A stretch of DNA of 64,000 bases. Origin: Siderastrea siderea. Lineage: Eukaryota > Cnidaria > Anthozoa > Scleractinia > Rhizangiidae. Under the pieces are notes generated by a model, which was not told the origin of the DNA, did not search any database, and was given only the letters and a program-made list of their open reading frames with translations. The translations under genes were made by a program, and so were the position numbers. Position 1 is the stretch's first letter. Each line of letters opens with the position of its first letter. Of this stretch, positions 59,040-64,000 are shown one piece after another. The DNA lies in contig OZ034967.1 of NCBI GenBank assembly GCA_964030785.1, positions 66,613,413 through 66,677,412 of the forward strand, read 5' to 3'.

Positions 59040-59268
59040 GAAGTTTTTATTTTAATTAAAAGAGTTGATGTTTTTTACAAATGGTTGTCCGTGTCCATCT
59101 CTTGCCACGCGGGTCCTAGGTAAAATTGGAAAAGCTATGTACAATTCAAAAAGTAAGAAATTGAAAAATACAGCTATGTACAGATTGAAAAATAAAAAAA
59201 CTAAAAAATTGAAAAGCTATGTACAGATTTAAAAATAAAAACTAAAAAATTGAAAAAGCTATGTACAA
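59040..59268. repeat. AT-rich AGCTATGTACA repeat between convergent genes
   Basis: The string AGCTATGTACA with AAAAATTGAAAA spacers is repeated about four times between the 3' ends of the 186-aa gene and the SLOG gene. Position suggests a shared terminator/polyadenylation zone for both strands. Confidence 0.65.
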
Positions 59269-59964
59269 TTACAAATGAAAGTCTTCGAGCTCCAGGCGTA
59301 ATTGATCAATGTTCTCGGGTAGACAGAACGTGCGATTGAATAAGGCTTGAATTTCTGCTCGGGTTTTGTCGTCCACATCCCGGGATCCCACGATAGCACT
59401 GCTTTGATGAAGGGTGGGCTTTTTGGGACCCCAAGGGACAAATTGACTGCCAGTGACCAGGGTGGCTGCATTCTCATTGACTTGGTAGTAATGGTCCGAG
59501 CGGTACCACGATTGACTGGGGATGTCAAAGAGATAGACGGGTTTGCCTTGATCCATGGCCAATTGCACGGTCCAACCTGTGCCTCCTTTCACACGTTTTT
59601 TATCCTGTTCCAAGATGCCAAACGCATAGATCGTATGGGCCTTTTTGGCAATTTGATAATTGCGTTGCAACAATTGCAGCGTGTAAAAATGACTGGGCAT
59701 TCGTTTCCCTAGTTTCTCCGCCGCTTGGTGAAGATGTGGGTTGGCCAGCATCAAGACTTCCACGGTAGAAGGGGTGATGAAGGTAGCTCGAGGATGATTA
59801 GGGGGGACCAGGACTTCCACTTGCATCCCAAACTGTTTGGCCATTTGTTCGACGAGTTCATCGGTGCCTTTGGCTCCCCCGGTGTACACCACATGGCCAT
59901 GACCAATTTGGAGTTCCAAGGCCTCGACATCGTGTTCTCCGATCATGTCGATGTCGGGGGGCAT
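59269..59964 (-). CDS. SLOG-superfamily (DprA/YspA-like) nucleotide-binding protein in a virus-like element
   Basis: The 231-residue product has a Rossmann-like pattern: HVVYTGGAKGTDELVEQMA (residues 24-42), N/Y-x-IAKKAHTIYAFG (about 102-116), GGTGWTVQLAMDQGKPVYLFD (127-147) and VGSRDVDDKTRAEIQ near the C-terminus. The GGA-x-G-x-D loop and the GGTxWxxxxA...KPVYxFD strand are hallmarks of the SLOG superfamily, which binds nucleotides or nucleotide-derived signals, or DNA in DprA. It is transcribed opposite to its neighbours, with TATA-like CTATTTAAG about 35 bases before the start. Its ligand is unknown. It could serve DNA handling, or interfere with host nucleotide signalling; both are speculation. 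Confidence 0.82.
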   Translation of the reverse strand: MPPDIDMIGEHDVEALELQIGHGHVVYTGGAKGTDELVEQMAKQFGMQVEVLVPPNHPRATFITPSTVEVLMLANPHLHQAAEKLGKRMPSHFYTLQLLQRNYQIAKKAHTIYAFGILEQDKKRVKGGTGWTVQLAMDQGKPVYLFDIPSQSWYRSDHYYQVNENAATLVTGSQFVPWGPKKPTLHQSSAIVGSRDVDDKTRAEIQALFNRTFCLPENIDQLRLELEDFHL

Positions 59965-60166
59965 GCTTTGAATGACGACTCAGGGACCAAGGGGCCGTCT
60001 TAAATAGGGACAACTGACCAATGGGAACACAAGAGACCCAGGTCATGAAAAGCTGACCAATGAGACAACGAGAGCTCCTTATAGGGTCATGAGAAGCTGA
60101 CCAAAGAGAGCCAAGGGTCATGGGTATAAAAAGGCATGGGTGGGTGAAAAAACAACCTTGAGCAGG
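59965..60166. promoter_or_regulatory. Divergent promoter with CCAAT-type repeats
   Basis: Between the SLOG gene (-) and GRF gene (+) are three GCTGACCAAnGnGA repeats (near 60,010, 60,052 and 60,095), two with a CCAAT box. There is a TATA-like CTATTTAAG for the minus strand (about 60,000) and TATAAAAAGG for the plus strand (60,124). This looks like a shared bidirectional control region. Confidence 0.6.
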
Positions 60167-60976
60167 ATGTCCGTCGATCGGAAGAGAAAATCGTCCCAAA
60201 GCGTACACCCTGCGGGGAAGAAGAAGAAGGAGAAAGAGAATGTGGACTGTGATCCTGTGGTACGCGAGGTAGTGGAAGACACCCGAGCTGCGGTGGAAGA
60301 CATGATGAAAGAATTGAATGACATGGTGGAGCAATCTACACCACAATTCACACTGACGCCCGTGTATGACAACAGTGAAAGAAAGTCGGTGGACTATATG
60401 GTATGTCCTTGCCATGACGTGCGTTTGGAGGCACGAGAATCTCAAAAAGGATGGAAGTATGTGAAATGCCCCATCCAACCGTGTTTGCTGTTTTGTGGGC
60501 AAGATCAAGCCCTGGAGTATATGAAAGCGGTGTATAGTCAACCTCATCCAGACGTGTTGGACATGTGGTGTTGTTTGCAGTGTTTTTGCCGTGAACCCGC
60601 CACGCTTCAACAGAGCCATTCCACCCAGAACCCCGATCGATTGTATGTGACCTGTTCCAAGAAAAAGTGTGGCTTCTTCCGGTGGGCCGATCAACCCTTG
60701 GGTCCCAAGTACTGGTTTCATGACCATCCCCCCAAAAAAGCCGATCCACTCGCTGAACCACCCAGCCGTGATGCTCAAGGATATCCCAAACGTGGAGTGG
60801 ACATCTCTGGCCCACCACCTCGAGTCAGAAGCAAAGAGGACGTGGAACGAGAACGACCCCTGACAGACTATGAGAAACAATTGTTGCGAGAAATTCAAGA
60901 TCTCAAGAACCGTCAAGAAATGATGGTAGCACCAGCTCCCCCACCCCCCAAGTACAGTGACAGTGTCGATGTATAA
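60167..60976 (+). CDS. Double Cys-cluster (GRF-type) zinc-finger protein
   Basis: The ATG at 60,167 follows a TATA box by about 40 bases. The 269-residue protein begins with a basic nuclear-type segment (DRKRKSSQ, GKKKKEKE). The first Cys set is CPCHDVRLEARESQKGW..KCPIQPCLLFC. The second, CCLQCFCRE...NPDRLYVTCSKKKCGFFRW, closely fits the GRF zinc finger (C-x-C ... NPxRxFxxC ... CxFFxW). A C-terminal Pro-rich tail (APAPPPPKYSD) is present. GRF fingers bind single-stranded nucleic acid in TOP3A, NEIL3 and APE2. A role in element replication or transcription is inferred. Confidence 0.8.
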   Translation: MSVDRKRKSSQSVHPAGKKKKEKENVDCDPVVREVVEDTRAAVEDMMKELNDMVEQSTPQFTLTPVYDNSERKSVDYMVCPCHDVRLEARESQKGWKYVKCPIQPCLLFCGQDQALEYMKAVYSQPHPDVLDMWCCLQCFCREPATLQQSHSTQNPDRLYVTCSKKKCGFFRWADQPLGPKYWFHDHPPKKADPLAEPPSRDAQGYPKRGVDISGPPPRVRSKEDVERERPLTDYEKQLLREIQDLKNRQEMMVAPAPPPPKYSDSVDV

Positions 60977-61013
60977 AGGAGAACGAATAAAATTTTTTAT
61001 TTAGTGTGTGACC

Positions 61014-61364
61014 ATGGAGTCTGTGTGGATGTGTTATGGGGGTCTGTTGTCCCTGGTGCAATGGCAATGTCATCAAACCCTTTGCCAAGTCTTATATGAC
61101 CACCAACCCGGTTCCAAAATCCCCATTCCCCCTTGTCCCGAGGACACGCATCCTCTCCAGATCTTTGAAGAAACCCACGTGCACCTGAACTTGTATCGAT
61201 GGGTGGTGTTTGTCTTATGGTTAAAAGCCCACCCGAACGCATGGCGATGGTATCGAATCATTCAAAAGGCGCATCCCGACACTGTCCCCACCATACCGAC
61301 CTTATGGGATGAATGCCAGAAAGTATGGCCCCTCGAAAGAAAAAGGTCTCCCAATCATGGTTGA
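61014..61364 (+). CDS. Orphan 116-residue protein overlapping the integrase gene
   Basis: The first ATG is at 61,014. The product is Trp/His/Cys-rich (WMCYGGLLSLVQWQCHQ, YRWVVFVLWLKAHPNAWRWYR) and could contain a short membrane-associated helix. Its last 52 bases overlap the start of the integrase frame, which is typical of compact viral genomes. No family is recognised. Confidence 0.6.
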   Translation: MESVWMCYGGLLSLVQWQCHQTLCQVLYDHQPGSKIPIPPCPEDTHPLQIFEETHVHLNLYRWVVFVLWLKAHPNAWRWYRIIQKAHPDTVPTIPTLWDECQKVWPLERKRSPNHG

Positions 61365-62443
61365 GTCGTTACCACGATCCTCGAGCCCCGGGGAGTTTAG
61401 GAGGTGTGCAACGATTTGCCAAAGCCCATCGTCTCCCCTTGAAAAAAGCCCAACATGTTTTGGAACGGGATTTGGCCTACACCTTACATAAACCGCGACG
61501 TCGTCGTTTTCCGACCGTACCCGTGATCGTGGGAGGTTTAGACGATCAATGGGTCGCGGATTTAGTCGAAGTGCAACCGTTGGCCAAATATAATCGGGGC
61601 ATACGATATTTACTGACGGTGTTGGATGTCTTGTCCAAGTACGCGTGGGTGCAACCGTTGAAAGCCAAAACCGGCGTGGCACTGGTGAAAGCCTTTGACA
61701 AGATTTTGAACGGACGACGTCACCCCAATCGATTGCAAATGGATCGAGGGAAAGAATTTTATAATCGGACCTTTCAACGATGGCTCGACGAGCAAGGCAT
61801 TCAACATTTTTCGACGGAAGGGGATGCTAAAGCCAGTGTGGTGGAACGATTTAACCGCACCTTGAAAGAACGTTTGTACCGTTATTTTACCGCTGCCAAC
61901 ACCTTACGCTTTGACGATGTCTTACCCGAGTTGGTGCAAGGCTATAATGCCACCCGTCATCGAAGTATTGGTATGGCCCCTCAAGACGTGACGTGGGACA
62001 ACGAAGAAGCTGTGTGGAAACGATTGTACGGCAAACGGTTGAAAGGCCAGAAAAAACCTAAATTCAAAGTAGGCGATCGGGTGCGTCTCAATAAGATTCA
62101 TCGTACGTTTGAAAAAGGCTATCTACCCGGTTGGACCGAAGAAGTGTTTGTGGTGCATCGTGTGGTCCCGGGCCCGGTGCCCACGTATAAGATTCGCGAA
62201 TGGGATGACACCCCCGTTCAAGGCACGTTTTATGAAGAGGATTTACAAAAAGTGCACGTGTCCGACGTGTTTCGGATCGAAAAGGTACTTAAGCGACAAA
62301 TAGATCGTTGGTTGGTCAAGTGGAAAGGGTGGCCAGACAAGTACAATAGTTGGATTGCTTGTGGAGACGTGACGTCCCTGCGACCACCCAAGAGGAAAAA
62401 GACAAGCCCGCCCCAGAAAAACAAAAGACGACGACGCGACTAG
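61313..62443 (+). CDS. Polinton-type integrase with chromodomain
   Basis: 376 residues. An rve core carries Asp83 (WVADLVEVQ), Asp144 (LQMDRGKEFY) and Glu178 (ASVVERFNRTLKER), read as the catalytic triad. After the core, FKVGDRVRLNK and YKIREWDD form an SH3-like part. A chromodomain (RIEKVLKRQIDRWLVKWKGW, then NSWI) lies at about 319-350, and a basic tail ends the protein. This arrangement matches Polinton/Maverick integrases such as C. elegans F54H12.3. The chromodomain may direct insertion to particular chromatin. An in-frame ATG at 61,325 is an alternative start. Confidence 0.9.
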   Translation: MPESMAPRKKKVSQSWLSRYHDPRAPGSLGGVQRFAKAHRLPLKKAQHVLERDLAYTLHKPRRRRFPTVPVIVGGLDDQWVADLVEVQPLAKYNRGIRYLLTVLDVLSKYAWVQPLKAKTGVALVKAFDKILNGRRHPNRLQMDRGKEFYNRTFQRWLDEQGIQHFSTEGDAKASVVERFNRTLKERLYRYFTAANTLRFDDVLPELVQGYNATRHRSIGMAPQDVTWDNEEAVWKRLYGKRLKGQKKPKFKVGDRVRLNKIHRTFEKGYLPGWTEEVFVVHRVVPGPVPTYKIREWDDTPVQGTFYEEDLQKVHVSDVFRIEKVLKRQIDRWLVKWKGWPDKYNSWIACGDVTSLRPPKRKKTSPPQKNKRRRRD

Positions 62444-62449
62444 ACAGGC

Positions 62450-63490
62450 ATGACGTTGGTGCCCAATTCTTCGTTTTACGTGATGTTGATGAGTCATGCT
62501 AGTACCAAGGAGTTTCCTGAGAACAAGCCCCATCATTTCAGAAACCGGTTGCCCCAACCCATTCGATTTGTAGGACGAGGATGGATGGTGGGCATGGTGA
62601 GTTTGTCCTTACCCACCATTCCCGTCGTGGGGGAAGATTTTGTCGGTAACGCCGAACCTCTGCTGTACGTGCGATGGCACGAACGCGTGCATGACACAGA
62701 CGATCAAGGGGACGATCGCTGGTGGCATCAACGTCGCGAACTCACCCTAAGGGGTCAAGACATGAAAGAGGAAATGGCTTCGTCGACGGGATCGCAATTT
62801 TTTCATAAACTGGTGTACCGTTACGAGCAAGAACGTGCTAAACGAACCGCCCCCAAAAACAAATGGACAGAGGACAATGGCCTCAAATTGTACCCGACCT
62901 TTGAATGGACCTCGGAAGGGGATTTGTTATTGAATACCACCAATGTGGATTACAAACGACAAGTGGCCCATGTGTCATGGGGCAAAAGCTTGGCCCTGAA
63001 AATGAAATGGATCGAACAAGTGTCCCCCGGTCAGTATCGCCTGGGACCCAATCTCTTGCAAGAATTTCAAGGCATTTCCACCATTCCCATCCCGACGGAT
63101 GTCCTCGATGCCAGCAAGAAACCCACCTTTTGGAAAGTGGATGGGGAGTATGTGAAGTTGAGTCTATCGTGCCCTTGGCGGTTTGTGAATTTGAACGACA
63201 AGTTTCGTCTCTCGTCGGAATTTCCCTCGGTGCGTCCTTTGCACGTGTATTGCGATGTAGGGACCAGCAGCATGGTAGGGGGTCGCATCACAGATCTCTT
63301 ACGAGAAATCAAGTACCACCCTCAAAACACCACGCACTTTGAACCTCGACGTATTCAATATGTCCCGGTACGCAATGAAGTGGTGGAAATCGTGGAAACC
63401 CAGATGGCCAAAACCAATGGGGATCTGGTCAAGTTTGGGGAAGGCCGTACTATCCTGACCCTGCACTTTAAAAGGGAAGTGGTGGTGTGA
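62450..63490 (+). CDS. Polinton-like capsid-family protein 2
   Basis: 346 residues, starting 6 bases after the integrase stop. The N-terminus SSFYVMLMSHASTKEFPENK and FRNRLPQPIRFVGRGWMVGM match the family start. The middle has the WTSEGDLLLNTTNVDYKR region. The C-terminal part has VRPLHVYCDVGTSSMVGG, VPVRNEVVEIVETQ and FGEGRTILTLHFKRE. It is a paralog of the genes on either side, with low identity between copies. I infer a jelly-roll-type virion protein, penton or minor capsid; a fold prediction would decide. Confidence 0.78.
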   Translation: MTLVPNSSFYVMLMSHASTKEFPENKPHHFRNRLPQPIRFVGRGWMVGMVSLSLPTIPVVGEDFVGNAEPLLYVRWHERVHDTDDQGDDRWWHQRRELTLRGQDMKEEMASSTGSQFFHKLVYRYEQERAKRTAPKNKWTEDNGLKLYPTFEWTSEGDLLLNTTNVDYKRQVAHVSWGKSLALKMKWIEQVSPGQYRLGPNLLQEFQGISTIPIPTDVLDASKKPTFWKVDGEYVKLSLSCPWRFVNLNDKFRLSSEFPSVRPLHVYCDVGTSSMVGGRITDLLREIKYHPQNTTHFEPRRIQYVPVRNEVVEIVETQMAKTNGDLVKFGEGRTILTLHFKREVVV

Positions 63491-63505
63491 AGAAAGAAAG
63501 ACAAG

Positions 63506-64000
63506 ATGTCGTTCTACGTGACGTTACCGAGTCATGCCAACCGCCATGAATTTCCCAACAACCAAGCCAATGCGTTCACGATTCGTTTGCCCCAACCGTT
63601 ACGGTTACCCGGGGGATCATGGCAAGTGGGGTTGAGTGCCATTTCCTTACCGGATACACACGTCAATTTGTACGACTTGGTGCAAAAAGATGGGTACATC
63701 ATGTGGACGTCGTGGGACCAAACCTATCCCGTCCCGGGTAAAAGCGATGGCACCATGGCCGGTCGCCGAGACACGGCTCAAACCCTCATCAATGACATCC
63801 AACATTGGGATTGGGTGGTGGATGGCGTAAGTTTCATGAAAGCCACCATTACTCACTTGGAACAACAACGCAAGGAAACGGCGATTCAAGGAGGTCGTTT
63901 TACCAATGATCAAGGCAAACACACCTACGTCAAGTTTCGTTGGGAAGGGGACGATCTGCTCATCGACAACACCAATGTGTGTCATTGTGCCAACGCCAAC
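63506..64000 (+). CDS. Polinton-like capsid-family protein 3 (partial, runs off the window)
   Basis: An ATG 16 bases after the previous stop opens a frame that stays open for all 165 codons to the window edge. It begins MSFYVTLPSHANRHEFPNN, then FTIRLPQPLRLPG and WQVGLSAISLPDTHVNLYD, and near the edge RWEGDDLLIDNTNV, aligning with the WTSEGDLLLNTTNV region of the gene before it. The C-terminus is outside the window. Confidence 0.8.
   Translation, partial: MSFYVTLPSHANRHEFPNNQANAFTIRLPQPLRLPGGSWQVGLSAISLPDTHVNLYDLVQKDGYIMWTSWDQTYPVPGKSDGTMAGRRDTAQTLINDIQHWDWVVDGVSFMKATITHLEQQRKETAIQGGRFTNDQGKHTYVKFRWEGDDLLIDNTNVCHCANAN

Larger units (their letters stand above)
47038..64000. mobile_element. 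Polinton/Maverick-like endogenous virus element, right end outside window
   Basis: The region from about 56,770 is compact and visibly GC-richer than the surroundings. It carries capsid-like genes, an rve integrase with chromodomain, a GRF-type zinc-finger protein and a SLOG-domain protein. Intergenic gaps on the plus strand are as short as 6-16 bases. Homology between the duplication copies ends at 47,034, followed by AGTAGTAAGTCGGGCCC. Polinton ends start with AG, so 47,038 is my candidate left terminus with TGTACT as possible 6-bp target duplication. PolB, ATPase and protease are not seen in this window, so the assignment rests on integrase and capsid-like genes. The left boundary is inference. 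Confidence 0.6.

Noticed and set aside
59858..60916. 352-codon minus-strand frame
   Set aside because: It is antisense to the GRF gene and overlaps the divergent promoter; its sequence lacks domains, while the plus frame has clear Cys motifs.
61313..62443. Integrase as part of a Ginger or Gypsy-type element
   Set aside because: No reverse transcriptase or LTR is near, and the neighbours are capsid-like and zinc-finger genes, which favours a Polinton-type origin.

Overview
The window looks like nuclear DNA of an anthozoan cnidarian, most probably a stony coral. The reasons are AT-rich DNA with long introns, a collagen / Ig / fibrinogen gene with the architecture of cnidarian ficolin-like proteins (CniFL), and a dense mix of BEL, Penelope, LINE and foldback or MITE elements of the kinds common in corals and anemones. 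The species call is inference. No rRNA, convincing tRNA or CRISPR array was seen.

Layout. 2.6-14.4 kb (+): one four-exon CniFL-type gene (TM anchor, furin-like site, collagen, three Ig domains, fibrinogen domain), with MITE-like elements in its introns. 14.7-16.9 kb: a 2.2-kb foldback element made largely of a minisatellite, bounded by an 8-bp target duplication. 19.3-26.2 kb and 41.9-47.0 kb: two copies of one segmental duplication carrying exons of an unrecognised minus-strand gene. Copy A was split by a BEL retrotransposon (21.2-26.0 kb). Copy B was hit by a LINE, a 1.06-kb element and a TA-flanked MITE. 28.0-29.5 kb (-): a flavin amine oxidase (spermine/polyamine oxidase type) with a premature TGA and a frameshift. 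34.4-35.9 kb (-): a Penelope-like element with a hammerhead-ribozyme-like motif. 36-41.7 kb: satellites, MITEs and a TA-flanked palindromic triplication.

47-64 kb is the most interesting part. From 56.8 kb to the window end lies a compact, visibly GC-richer, virus-like element of Polinton/Maverick (or adintovirus) type. It carries three paralogous capsid-like genes, a chromodomain integrase, a GRF-type zinc-finger protein, a SLOG/DprA-like nucleotide-binding protein and two orphan proteins, several with TATA boxes close to the ATG. PolB, packaging ATPase and protease are not in view, and the element runs off the right edge. Its repeat-rich left end, probably starting near 47,038, was invaded by a second, apparently complete 9.4-kb DNA transposon (47,269-56,665). 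That transposon has ~78-bp terminal inverted repeats and a perfect 9-bp target duplication. It encodes a RecQ-like helicase and, convergently, a zinc-finger plus DUF6589/Academ-like transposase of about 910 residues. A 41-bp minimal relative with an 8/9 matched 9-bp duplication sits at 4,529-4,569.

How the parts work together: the CniFL gene and the amine oxidase are the recognisable host genes. Most of the rest is mobile DNA. Comparing the two copies of the segmental duplication supplies empty sites that date and delimit several insertions.
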